Positions 57,281 to 64,000 of a DNA stretch of 64,000 nucleotides are shown in pieces (position 1 is the first letter of the stretch; each line of letters opens with the position of its first letter). Source of the stretch: Cupriavidus gilardii (lineage in GTDB: Bacteria; Pseudomonadota; Gammaproteobacteria; Burkholderiales; Burkholderiaceae); NCBI RefSeq assembly GCF_008801915.1, contig NZ_VZOV01000004.1:1-64000 (forward strand). The letters are read 5' to 3'. The notes under the pieces were generated by a model that saw only the letters and a list, made by a program, of their open reading frames with translations, searched no databases and had not been told where the DNA came from. The position numbers and the translations under genes are program-made.

Positions 57281-58134
57281 CAAGCCGCGAACAGATTCAA
57301 CAACCCATCGAGCCCGACATGGTTGAACGCCACGCTGGCCTGCGCGCGTACCACCGGCTTGGCGCGGAACGCGACCGACAGGCCGGCGATCGCCATCATC
57401 TTCAGGTCGTTCGAGCCGTCGCCCATCACGATCGCCTGGCGCGGATCGGCGCCGATCGCTTCGCAGGTCTCGCGCACGGTGCGGGCCTTGACCTCGGCAT
57501 TGACGATCTCGCCCTCGACGCGGCCGGTCAGCTTGCCGTCGACGATCTCGAGCGTATTGGCGCGGGCGTAATCGAGGCCCAGCCGGGCCTTCAGCTTCTC
57601 GGTGAAGTGCACGAAGCCGCCCGATACCAGCAGCGTACGCAGGCCCGCGGCGCGGGCGGCCGCGAGCATCCGCTCGGCGCCCGGCGACAGCCGCAGCCGT
57701 TCCTCGTAGACGCGGTCCAGCACGCTGGCGTCGAGCCCCTTGAGCAGCGCGACGCGGCGCCGCAGGCTTTCGTTGAAGTCGGTGATCTCGCCGCGCATCG
57801 CCGCCTCGGTGATCGCCGAGACCTCGGCCTTCAGGCCGCAGAAATCGGCGATCTCGTCGATGCACTCGATCGTGATCAGCGTCGAATCCATGTCCATCGC
57901 GACCAGCCGGAAGTCGGACAGGGTCCGGTGCGTCGGCAGCACCGCCCAGTCGAGCCGGCGCGGCTCGCAGAACGTCTCCAGCGCATCGCGCAGCCGGTCG
58001 TCGAGCGGCGCGCAGGCCTCGGCCGTGGCGACGGTGTCGGCGCGCAGGCTCAGGCCGGGCGCGTCGGCAAGCGCGCGCAGCGCGTCGATATCCTGGGAGG
58101 CGATGGGTTGGAGGCTTTGGACAATCAGGGGCAT
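57280..58134 (-). CDS. serB: phosphoserine phosphatase
   Basis: Last step of serine synthesis. 284 residues of the HAD family. The catalytic DMDST lies near residue 80 (nucleophile first Asp), SGGF near residue 170 and the GDGSND loop near residue 242. The N-terminal ~75 residues form an ACT-like regulatory part. The ATG at 58134 gives the usual MPLIVQSL start. The stop codon is the edge of the 10-bp repeat array. Confidence 0.95.
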   Translation of the reverse strand: MPLIVQSLQPIASQDIDALRALADAPGLSLRADTVATAEACAPLDDRLRDALETFCEPRRLDWAVLPTHRTLSDFRLVAMDMDSTLITIECIDEIADFCGLKAEVSAITEAAMRGEITDFNESLRRRVALLKGLDASVLDRVYEERLRLSPGAERMLAAARAAGLRTLLVSGGFVHFTEKLKARLGLDYARANTLEIVDGKLTGRVEGEIVNAEVKARTVRETCEAIGADPRQAIVMGDGSNDLKMMAIAGLSVAFRAKPVVRAQASVAFNHVGLDGLLNLFAA

Positions 58135-58240
58135 GGACGGGTCGGATGCATGCGCCGCCCCGTACGGGGCAGGGGCGGCGGTGAAAGGACGCTATTGTAA
58201 TCGTCCCGCGCCTGCCCCTGCGCCCGGCCCGCCCGGCCCC

Positions 58241-59194
58241 TTAGCGCTGGGCCATCGTCATGTAGTCGACCGTCAGGTTCGACAGCGCCCGCACGCCATG
58301 GATCAGCGCCGGCTCATCGACGTAGAACTCCGGCGAGTGGTTCGACGGCGCCTTGGTGACATCGGTGCCCTTCGGCGTCACGCCGAGATTGAAGAACAGG
58401 CCCGGCACCTTCTCCTGGTAGAACGAGAAGTCCTCCGACGCGGTGGCCTTGGGCGCCAGCATCCAGTTGCCGTCGCCGGCCACGCGCTTGAGCGTCGGCG
58501 CCATCTTCTCGGTCAGCGCGGGCTGGTTGACGGTCGCGTTGTACAGCTCGACCACGCGGAAGGTCGCCTCGGCGCCGGAACTGGCTGCGATCGACTCGGT
58601 GGTGCGCTTCATCCGCGCATGGATGTCCTTCTTCATGCCCTCGTCATAGGTGCGGATGGTGCCCATCATCTCGACCTTCTCCGGCACGATGTTCATGCGG
58701 TTGCCGCCGTGGATCGTGCCGACGGTGATCACCGACGGCTCCAGCATCGCATTGACCTGCCGGCTCTGGATCGTCTGCAGACCGAGCACGATCTGCGACG
58801 ACACCACGATCGGGTCGATGCCGCCCCACGGGCGCGCGCCATGGGTCTGGCGGCCCTTGACGTCGATCCAGAACTGGTCGGCGGCGGCCATCGCCGGCCC
58901 GCTGCGCCAGGCCAGCTTGCCCGACTCGATGCCGCTGCTGACATGCAGGCCGAAGATCGCATCGACCTTCGGGTTCTCCAGCACGCCCTCGGCCACCATC
59001 TGCTTGGCGCCCCAGATATTGGTGCCGTCCGGCTCGATGTCCGCCGGGCTTTCCTCGGCCGGCTGGAAGATGAACTTGACGGTGCCGGGCAGCTGGTCCT
59101 TCATCCCGGCCAGCACCTCGGCGGTCGCCATCAGGATGGCCACATTGTTTGCTGGAGAGCCGCGCCCAGCAACGGTTTGCGGGTGGCTGTTCAA
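58241..59194 (-). pseudogene. M20-family amidohydrolase (hippurate hydrolase type), 5' end replaced by prophage
   Basis: M20 peptidases of this group hydrolyse amide bonds of N-acyl amino acids, using two metal ions. The homologous part begins abruptly at NVAILMATAEVLAGMKDQLP, which in intact relatives follows the metal-binding HACGHDNH motif. Downstream motifs are present (FQPAEESPA, GLHVSSGIESGK, HGARPWGG, ATASEDFSFY). The first ~100 residues, including the first zinc ligands, are missing. A prophage integrase gene lies directly upstream, so the remaining frame (ATG at 59194) encodes only about 15 foreign residues before homology. Unlikely to be active. Confidence 0.88.
59130..59165. other. 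probable phage-host junction (attachment site region)
   Basis: Amidohydrolase similarity stops near 59146 (codons for Asn-Val), and no host-like coding continues to the right. The att core must lie near here but cannot be defined with only one junction visible. Confidence 0.6.
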
Positions 59195-59218
59195 TAGGTG
59201 TTCAAAATTCGTGTGAAA

Positions 59219-60310
59219 TCACGAAGCGTTGTAACGCACCCTGACAGGCTCCGCGCCGCGCGAATTTGCGTACAGATCCGCCATGCTGTCGGTCGTGTGC
59301 CCGAGCAATGTCTTCGTGTCGACGTTACCCTGCTGGTCGTACAGGCGCTTGCTGAGGCTGCGGATCTCGTGGAAGGTCGGCGCGCCTTCGTCCGAGATGC
59401 CAGCCAAACGCCGCGCTTCAGTGAATGCCGCAGACACGGTATCTGGGCTCACAGGGTCGCCGCGGCGTGCGGCGCCTTGTGGCACGACGTGATGAATCAG
59501 ATGCTGGCTTACCACGCCGGTCGATTTGCACCGCTGGATCACGTCGGCCAGCGACAGGCCAATCACTTCCAAGCGCAGGGCAGTAGGAATGGCCAGCACC
59601 AGTCGATGCTTCGTCTTGGCACGGCTCACGGTTGCCGTGTCGCCGGAAACCTGGGCGCGCTTCCAACTGGTGACCGTCGCTCGGTCCTGCCCACTGATCA
59701 GGGCGAGCAGCATTGCGTTCTCGAGCCACAGATTCACTTCGGGTGCCTTGGCGCGGATCGCCTGGAATGCGTCTAGTGTCAAACGCTGGCGTCGCACCTT
59801 GACCTTTGGGCGTTCGGTCAGAGCAGCCGGGTTCGTCTTCATCCATCCCTTTGCCAGCGCCTTGGCGCACGCTGAGATCATGCGATTGCGGATGTCTTTC
59901 GCCCAGCCAGGCTTTCCGCCGTTGCTGATCGCCTCCAGCATTTCAGCGATGTGCCGCACCTCGAGGGCGCTGCATTCGATGTCGCCGATGTGTTCGCAGA
60001 TCGTCTTGTCCATCGAGCGACGCTTGCGCTGCGTGGTTACTGCCGTGCCTTGGTCCGGCATCTGAGCGAGCAAATCGCGGATCGTTTCTTGCCCGAAGGC
60101 AACGCGATCAATCAGCGATCGCCGTGGCGAGGCGCGTTCTGCATGCGCGTTCGCCTCGTTGGCTTCCTGAATGGCCTGGGCCAACGGCACGCGGCCGATG
60201 ACGTGGGTCTTGCCGTCGAGCGGATTCCGCCAGGTGTAGTAGCCCGGGCGCGGCTCGTGCAGGTTGGGCGGGAAATGGGCCCGCTTCCGGATGCGTGGTC
60301 TGGCAGCCAT
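59219..60310 (-). CDS. int: lambda-type tyrosine integrase
   Basis: 363 residues. The N-terminal arm-binding domain (RKRAHFPPNLHEPRPGYYTW) is of the Phage_integ_N type seen in lambda Int. The catalytic domain has Arg in GQDRATVTSW, the HEIRS box with His and Arg near residue 313, LLGHTT, and the nucleophile Tyr in MADLYANSRG near residue 350. It lies next to the junction with the host amidohydrolase gene, as usual for an integrase. The 3' end points towards the host DNA. The Xis gene is directly upstream. Confidence 0.94.
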   Translation of the reverse strand: MAARPRIRKRAHFPPNLHEPRPGYYTWRNPLDGKTHVIGRVPLAQAIQEANEANAHAERASPRRSLIDRVAFGQETIRDLLAQMPDQGTAVTTQRKRRSMDKTICEHIGDIECSALEVRHIAEMLEAISNGGKPGWAKDIRNRMISACAKALAKGWMKTNPAALTERPKVKVRRQRLTLDAFQAIRAKAPEVNLWLENAMLLALISGQDRATVTSWKRAQVSGDTATVSRAKTKHRLVLAIPTALRLEVIGLSLADVIQRCKSTGVVSQHLIHHVVPQGAARRGDPVSPDTVSAAFTEARRLAGISDEGAPTFHEIRSLSKRLYDQQGNVDTKTLLGHTTDSMADLYANSRGAEPVRVRYNAS

Positions 60311-60314
60311 GGCG

Positions 60315-60509
60315 TTATCCGAACACGCGCTGCGCGAGGCGAGGCTTCACGCCGTCCTGAAACACGGCGGTTTCCTCGACGTAGTAGGCCCGGCCGACCT
60401 TGACGGGCGGCGGGTAGATCTTGCCATCCTTGATCCAGAGCCGCGCGGTTCGGATGGCCGGGGGCGGATCAAACTGGCTCTTCAGCCATTCATCGAGGCG
60501 CTTCTTCAT
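60315..60509 (-). CDS. xis: excisionase
   Basis: 64 residues of the lambda Xis type (winged-helix, PF07825): MKKRLDEWLKSQF, then ARLWIKDGKIYPPPVKVGRA and YYVEETAVF. It binds beside the attachment site and directs excision. GGAGAAGG lies before the ATG at 60509; a longer frame upstream is not used. Its stop is 4 bases before the integrase start, so the two are coupled. Confidence 0.88.
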   Translation of the reverse strand: MKKRLDEWLKSQFDPPPAIRTARLWIKDGKIYPPPVKVGRAYYVEETAVFQDGVKPRLAQRVFG

Positions 60510-60576
60510 GTGCCTTCTCCAGATTCCATAGTGTGCGGGTGAGGGCGATGATGCGTGCTGCTGCTGCTTCCATTTG

Positions 60577-60999
60577 CTATGCGGTATCGGGTAGATCAGG
60601 CACTTCCTTGCCAAATTTGCTGGCTATGTAGACGCGCATGGCGGCAATCAATGGGGTTGTGGCGTACATGCTGTGATCGCCATCCAATCCGTCGTAGGTA
60701 TCGTAGGCTCCTACTATTGCTTCCCACTCAGGGCCGCTAAAGTTCGGACAAGCAAAGAGCGTAATGCGCTCCCGCTCGATGATCGGGCCGGCGTTGTGCC
60801 ACCAGACGCTCGGCTGGTAGTAGACCCATTCTCCTGGGATGATGTCCCCCACACCGCCGAGATAGTCCCGTCGCGCCTCGTCAGGCAGGTACACGCGGCA
60901 AATTGCGCCACGATCTAGCTCGACCTCGGTTAGCGGGATGCCCTCCGCTCGCGCCACCCAGTAGTCCAGTAGCGCGCCTTCCAGTTCAGATACCTTCAT
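60577..60999 (-). CDS. DUF2591 (NinX-like) phage protein
   Basis: 140 residues. The DUF2591 pattern is visible: an N-terminal MKVSELEGALLDYWVARAEG, then YQPSVWWHNAGPIIERERI and a C-terminal TPLIAAMRVYIASKFGKEVP. Such proteins are common in lambdoid early regions near ninB; their function is unknown. The start (ATGATG; 60999 preferred) overlaps the stop of the preceding 46-residue gene, with AGGAG before it. Confidence 0.82.
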   Translation of the reverse strand: MKVSELEGALLDYWVARAEGIPLTEVELDRGAICRVYLPDEARRDYLGGVGDIIPGEWVYYQPSVWWHNAGPIIERERITLFACPNFSGPEWEAIVGAYDTYDGLDGDHSMYATTPLIAAMRVYIASKFGKEVPDLPDTA

Positions 61000-61139
61000 C
61001 ATTTCTCCTTCACGCAACGCAGGTACATCCAGCAGCCGCAGAACGACAAGACGAATGCCTCTGCGTTGCTTACCGATAGCTTCTGGCCTATGACGAATAC
61101 GGCCAGCGTCACCGCTACAACGTCGAGACACGTTCTCAT
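60999..61139 (-). CDS. tiny phage membrane protein, unknown function
   Basis: 46 residues. Hydrophobic segments cover about residues 3-17 and 27-39, with a basic end (RCVKEK). It starts within the 3' end of the preceding gene and ends in an overlap with the DUF2591 start, so it is very likely translated. I do not recognise a family; small membrane proteins in phage early regions often serve superinfection exclusion, but nothing here proves it. Confidence 0.55.
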   Translation of the reverse strand: MRTCLDVVAVTLAVFVIGQKLSVSNAEAFVLSFCGCWMYLRCVKEK

Positions 61140-61378
61140 GCCTTGGCCCCGTTGCTGGGGGGCATGGCGGCGTCTACAAGGGCGTCCCATTGATCTGCCG
61201 TAATGCCAGCGCTTTCCACAGCATTCGCACGCTGGAACCGATACCGCGCCGCGTCCTGCTCCAGCTCGCGGATGTGGGCGATGAGGGAGAGAATTTGCCG
61301 CGGCGTCACACTCATTGAGGCTCGACCGCGCTTTTCCTCGGCCAGCCGCTCCAGCGCGTCTAGATTTACATCCTTCAT
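61136..61378 (-). CDS. phage protein of unknown function
   Basis: 80 residues, soluble and charged, mostly helix (LDALERLAEEKRGRA; ILSLIAHIRELEQDAARYRF), probably a short coiled coil. Its start overlaps the end of the preceding gene by 4 bases and its stop overlaps the next start, so translation is coupled. No recognised family. Confidence 0.65.
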   Translation of the reverse strand: MKDVNLDALERLAEEKRGRASMSVTPRQILSLIAHIRELEQDAARYRFQRANAVESAGITADQWDALVDAAMPPSNGAKA

Positions 61379-61845
61379 GCTGCCTCCCGCTCGTCGAGCT
61401 CAATCCGAATCTGCGTCGTCCGGATCAGGTCGTTTGCGTACTGCAGCGTCATTTCCATCGACTCGGCGCGCAGCACCTTGATTGCCTGGCGCACTGCTGT
61501 GATGTCGGCCATCTCCAGCGGCATCGCATAGCGCAGCTTACGAGCCAGCAGCCGCAGCGGGTCAAGAGGCATCGGTCTGTGCTGTCGCATGGCGTGCGTA
61601 TGGAAGGCGTCGATGATTCCTTCCAGCGCCGGAGCGGTCTCGTAGTAGTGGCCATCGTTCAGGTCGCGGAAGATCGGTGTACCGTCGCGGGTGGCCATCA
61701 CTTCGCCGTCGCGCTCGATCGCGTCGAGCATGGATTCGAGCGGGTTGAACACCGCGGCCACCCTCCAGGGTTCGGAGCGCAGCTTGACGCCGCCCGAGTT
61801 CCACTTGGGGCGGTACGGCTTGCGGGGCTTCTGGCTTCTGCTCAT
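61375..61845 (-). CDS. phage protein of unknown function
   Basis: 156 residues. The N-terminus is basic (MSRSQKPRKPYRPKW) and suggests nucleic-acid contact. The rest is helical without Cys clusters or known motifs; a central AMRQHRPMPLDPLRLLARKL and a C-terminal helix pair are visible. It lies between ninB and the small proteins in the early operon. I know no family, though relatives likely occur in other Burkholderiales phages. Confidence 0.65.
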   Translation of the reverse strand: MSRSQKPRKPYRPKWNSGGVKLRSEPWRVAAVFNPLESMLDAIERDGEVMATRDGTPIFRDLNDGHYYETAPALEGIIDAFHTHAMRQHRPMPLDPLRLLARKLRYAMPLEMADITAVRQAIKVLRAESMEMTLQYANDLIRTTQIRIELDEREAA

Positions 61846-61906
61846 GGCGTCACAGGAATAAAAAGGCGGTCGCGCCAGCCGGGGTGACACGGCGCGCCGC
61901 AAGCGG

Positions 61907-62314
61907 TCAGACGGTGCTCAACTCCACGCCGAGCGTGGTTGCGGCATACACCTCTATGCGAGTCATGTACGCCCCGAACTCCTCCACGTTGAGCGTGGTG
62001 GTGGAAATGCCGACGCTGCTGCCATCCGGCAATTCCTCGGTGCCGATGAATTGGCGCTTGAAGTGCTCGGCCCACGCTTCCGCGCTGTAACGCTTGCCGT
62101 TGAGCCATGCGGTATCGGCGATCTCGTTCAAGATGGCCCAGTAGCGTTTGTTCTGGTCCGTGCTTCGCTTGGCCCGGTGCTCGGATACCGTGATGGCCAG
62201 CGGCTTGCCGGCGTCGGCCAGTTGGCGCCAGTTGCCCCGGAGGAAGGCGTAAAGCGCCTGAGCGCCATCGTCCCCTCGCAAGACGAAGACCCGAGATAAG
62301 CTCAATCCAGCCAT
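61907..62314 (-). CDS. ninB: NinB recombination protein
   Basis: 135 residues of the NinB/Orf family, which binds single-stranded DNA and mediates phage recombination. The hallmark EHRAKRSTDQNKRYWAILNE is near residues 45-64, followed by AWAEHFKRQFIG. The ATG at 62314 (after AGGAGG) is preferred to the one at 62320, which would leave a single base of spacing. It overlaps the 3' end of the HNH gene by 13 bases. Its first 15 residues (ending VFVLRGDDGAQA) resemble the first residues of the HNH protein. Confidence 0.9.
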   Translation of the reverse strand: MAGLSLSRVFVLRGDDGAQALYAFLRGNWRQLADAGKPLAITVSEHRAKRSTDQNKRYWAILNEIADTAWLNGKRYSAEAWAEHFKRQFIGTEELPDGSSVGISTTTLNVEEFGAYMTRIEVYAATTLGVELSTV

Positions 62315-62946
62315 TGCCATACCTCCTTTCGCTTGATGGCGCTAACCGTCTGCCTTGAAATACCGAACAGCCTTCCAATTTCTTCTTGATTGGTTCCAGC
62401 CTTAAGCAACTTCCTTATTCCCCTTACCTTTTCAATGGTAAGGATCGCGCGTCCAGTTACCTGAGGCGGCCTCCTCTGCTTCGGGATACTCAGCACCTGA
62501 TCGACTGACCAGCCTTTGCTAAGCCTGTATAGAATCCTGGCGTGAGGGATGCCAGTGCGCCTGGATAATTCGGCTGCTGTGATCACTTCGCCCTGGTACT
62601 CGACTAGCCTGTTATTAGTTCTCGTAGACGCTTGGGCCGCCATGCTCAGCCAGCGACAGTTCCCGGGCTCGTAGTTGCCATGAGGATCTATTCGGTCGAT
62701 CGAATAACCGGGAGGGCACGGCCCCATGTCTTCCAGAAAGGCATCGAAGCTGTGCGCCCATCGTTCACAGACCTTTATTCCTCTGCCTCCGTATCGCTTG
62801 TATCCAGAAGCCGACGGATAAATGCATCTGGCGCGCATGGAACACCAGATTCGATACTCGCGCGTCTTCGAGCGTGGTGTGGCGTTGGTAGGAGCTTGCG
62901 CGTTGCTGTCGCCGCGCAGTACGAAGGTGCGGAGAGCGGTTGCCAT
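62302..62946 (-). CDS. HNH homing-type endonuclease with C-terminal helix-turn-helix
   Basis: 214 residues. The N-terminus (TFVLRGDSNAQA) looks like NinB. The nuclease core follows: YRIWCSMRARCIYPS, YKRYGGRGIKVCERW, the HNH Asp/His and Asn residues in SIDRIDPHGNYEPGNCRW. A linker with TAAELSRRTGIPHARILYRL then leads to a resolvase-like helix-turn-helix at the C-terminus (TNQEEIGRLFGISRQTVSAI). This is the plan of free-standing phage HNH endonucleases that spread by cutting recipient DNA. It lies between Gp157 and ninB. Confidence 0.87.
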   Translation of the reverse strand: MATALRTFVLRGDSNAQAPTNATPRSKTREYRIWCSMRARCIYPSASGYKRYGGRGIKVCERWAHSFDAFLEDMGPCPPGYSIDRIDPHGNYEPGNCRWLSMAAQASTRTNNRLVEYQGEVITAAELSRRTGIPHARILYRLSKGWSVDQVLSIPKQRRPPQVTGRAILTIEKVRGIRKLLKAGTNQEEIGRLFGISRQTVSAIKRKEVWQWLD

Positions 62947-63444
62947 TTACTTGATCTCCAGACGTTCGCTGCTCACAAGGCTGGCGCCGGGAACCTCGAA
63001 TCCGTCCTTGATGGCCTTCTTGATGAGGGTCTTGTCCGGCTCGTACTTGGCCGGGATCTCGCGCATGTAGTCCTTCGGGATCAGGTCCACGCCGTCAATC
63101 TGCACAGAATCCGGGTTCTTGCGAACGGTGATCGTGAACTGCGGATGCTCGATCTTTTGGACACCAGCCATGTTCATGCACTGGTGCAGGTACTTCTTCA
63201 CGGCATCTGCGCGTGCCCGGACACGTTTGGCCCGGTCCGCCATCGCGTCCGCTTCGGCCTTGACGCTATCCGCGAACGCCTCGAGATTGCGGATCACGAA
63301 GGCGACGGACTGCGACTTTTCGACCAAGCCCGACTCGGCCTGCAGTGTGTCGGCAATGGTCTGCTCGTCCAGGTCCATGTTCTGGAGCGTATCGGCCAGA
63401 GAGCGATGTTCAGCAGCGATCTGGTAGAGGGTGAGGGCGCTCAT
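62947..63444 (-). CDS. siphovirus Gp157-like protein
   Basis: 165 residues of the Gp157 family (PF05565), associated with phage resistance in Streptococcus phages and with recombination modules. The family arrangement is visible: N-terminal MSALTLYQIAAEHRSLADTL, a long helical middle (AFADSVKAEADAMADRAKRV) and a C-terminal beta part FTITVRKNPDSVQIDG. It lies between the SSB-tailed gene and the HNH gene, in the recombination block. Confidence 0.85.
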   Translation of the reverse strand: MSALTLYQIAAEHRSLADTLQNMDLDEQTIADTLQAESGLVEKSQSVAFVIRNLEAFADSVKAEADAMADRAKRVRARADAVKKYLHQCMNMAGVQKIEHPQFTITVRKNPDSVQIDGVDLIPKDYMREIPAKYEPDKTLIKKAIKDGFEVPGASLVSSERLEIK

Positions 63445-63456
63445 GGTGGGTCTCCG

Positions 63457-64000
63457 TCAGAAGGGGATGTCGTCGTCCATGTCATCGAAGCCGCCCCCGG
63501 AAGGAGCGGGACTAGCGTGGCGCTGTTGCGTGGCCACCGCCTTCTTGAGGGGGCGATGCTTCAGAGTGGGAAGCATCTTTGCCAGCTGCGCGGGTTGCAC
63601 CTTCTTGTCCAGAATCTCGGACGCCATCAGTTCAGTGTCGGCATCGAAGAAGGCGGCCGGCACTACCTTGAGACCCAAGGAACCATCGTTCTTCTCGTAT
63701 TCCTCCGTCTCGAAGAGAATGCCGATAGGGCGGTCCATCAGGTCCTCGAAGATGTCAGCCTCCACGTCCAGAACCTGATTGGCGACGCGATCCCACTTCT
63801 TGACGATGGCGGTCTTTGTCTCCAGATGCTTGACCCGCAGGCAAGTCATCAGCGCTTGCAGTTGCTTGTAGCCGAACAGTTCTTTCCCGTCTGCGTTCAG
63901 CGTCCACAGAGTGAAGTTGGCGGTTTGCTTGGCGTCGGTCTGAAAGGCGAAGTCGATGCCCCGAGTTCCCTTCGTGCTCTCGACATCTTCGGCTCGGGTG
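63457..64000 (-). CDS. phage recombination-region protein with SSB-like acidic tail, 5' end outside the window
   Basis: The frame is open to the window edge, so the ATG at 63849 is internal. Visible features: a beta-rich region (GIDFAFQTDAKQTANFTLWTL, split by no stop), the segment WDRVANQVLDVEADIFEDLM, and a C-terminal FDDMDDDIPF, like the tail with which single-stranded-DNA-binding proteins recruit partners. This suggests a phage ssDNA-binding or annealing accessory. The family is not certain. Confidence 0.65.
   Translation of the reverse strand, partial: TRAEDVESTKGTRGIDFAFQTDAKQTANFTLWTLNADGKELFGYKQLQALMTCLRVKHLETKTAIVKKWDRVANQVLDVEADIFEDLMDRPIGILFETEEYEKNDGSLGLKVVPAAFFDADTELMASEILDKKVQPAQLAKMLPTLKHRPLKKAVATQQRHASPAPSGGGFDDMDDDIPF

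Larger units (their letters stand above)
59146..64000. mobile_element. prophage, integrase end (runs past the window edge)
   Basis: From about 59146 the sequence is no longer host-like: integrase, excisionase, DUF2591, NinB, HNH, Gp157 and an SSB-tailed protein lie in one minus-strand block with overlapping genes and lower G+C. The other end and the attachment-site repeat are outside the window. The host gene interrupted is the M20 amidohydrolase. Confidence 0.9.

Overview
This GC-rich window looks like chromosome from a polyhydroxybutyrate-storing betaproteobacterium of the Burkholderiaceae, close to Cupriavidus/Ralstonia. The reasons are a phaC-phaA-phaB-phaR cluster whose proteins and phaC promoter (TTGACA, 18 bp, AACAAT) look like those of C. 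necator, a BktB-type thiolase, a phasin gene next to a lipoyl-domain-fused dihydrolipoamide dehydrogenase, and a BoxR/benzoate-CoA ligase locus.

Layout, left half. 1-1551 is the 3' part of the pyruvate dehydrogenase E3 gene. 1606-2367 is a HigB/HigA-like toxin-antitoxin pair, and 2651-3226 a phasin. 3737-6815 carries a DMT exporter, a hotdog thioesterase and a PbpG-type peptidase. 6933-12008 is a hydroxy-acid/lactate module: a frameshifted FAD oxidase, an IclR regulator and a divergent lutA-lutB-orf operon. 12191-15054 is a three-gene TrpX-type ABC importer. 15302-20161 holds an aldo/keto reductase, pyrD, the N-degron transferases bpt and aat (aat broken by a 41-bp tandem duplication), a NUDIX hydrolase and initiator tRNA-fMet. 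20241-21354 is an Xre-RES toxin-antitoxin pair. 21569-29473 is a benzoate uptake and activation unit: boxR, divergent bclA, then five Liv-type ABC genes.

Layout, right half. 29867-40707 carries housekeeping genes: kup, tex, a dinG-like helicase, bamD, rluD and pgeF. 41327-46342 is phaCABR, followed by rimO, bktB and metC. 51274-52209 is an Rpn-family nuclease. 52306-56927 is a probable Fur-controlled siderophore receptor operon (two small membrane proteins, a PepSY protein and a TonB-dependent receptor). serB follows at 57280-58134.

From about 59146 to the right edge lies one end of a prophage. Its lambda-type integrase sits beside an M20 amidohydrolase gene that has lost its 5' end, so the phage appears to have integrated inside that gene. 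The visible phage genes are all on the minus strand and form an early/recombination block: an SSB-tailed protein, Gp157, an HNH endonuclease, NinB, small proteins, a NinX-like DUF2591 protein, excisionase and integrase. This block is visibly richer in A/T than the host DNA.

How the genes connect: E3 and the thiolases link acetyl-CoA to PHB, since PhaA/BktB condense, PhaB reduces, PhaC polymerises, the phasin coats granules and PhaR represses. Benzoate and lactate modules feed carbon in. Three genes show probable frame disruptions (the HigB-like toxin, the FAD oxidase and aat). Three host genes have short tandem repeats at or next to their stop codons.
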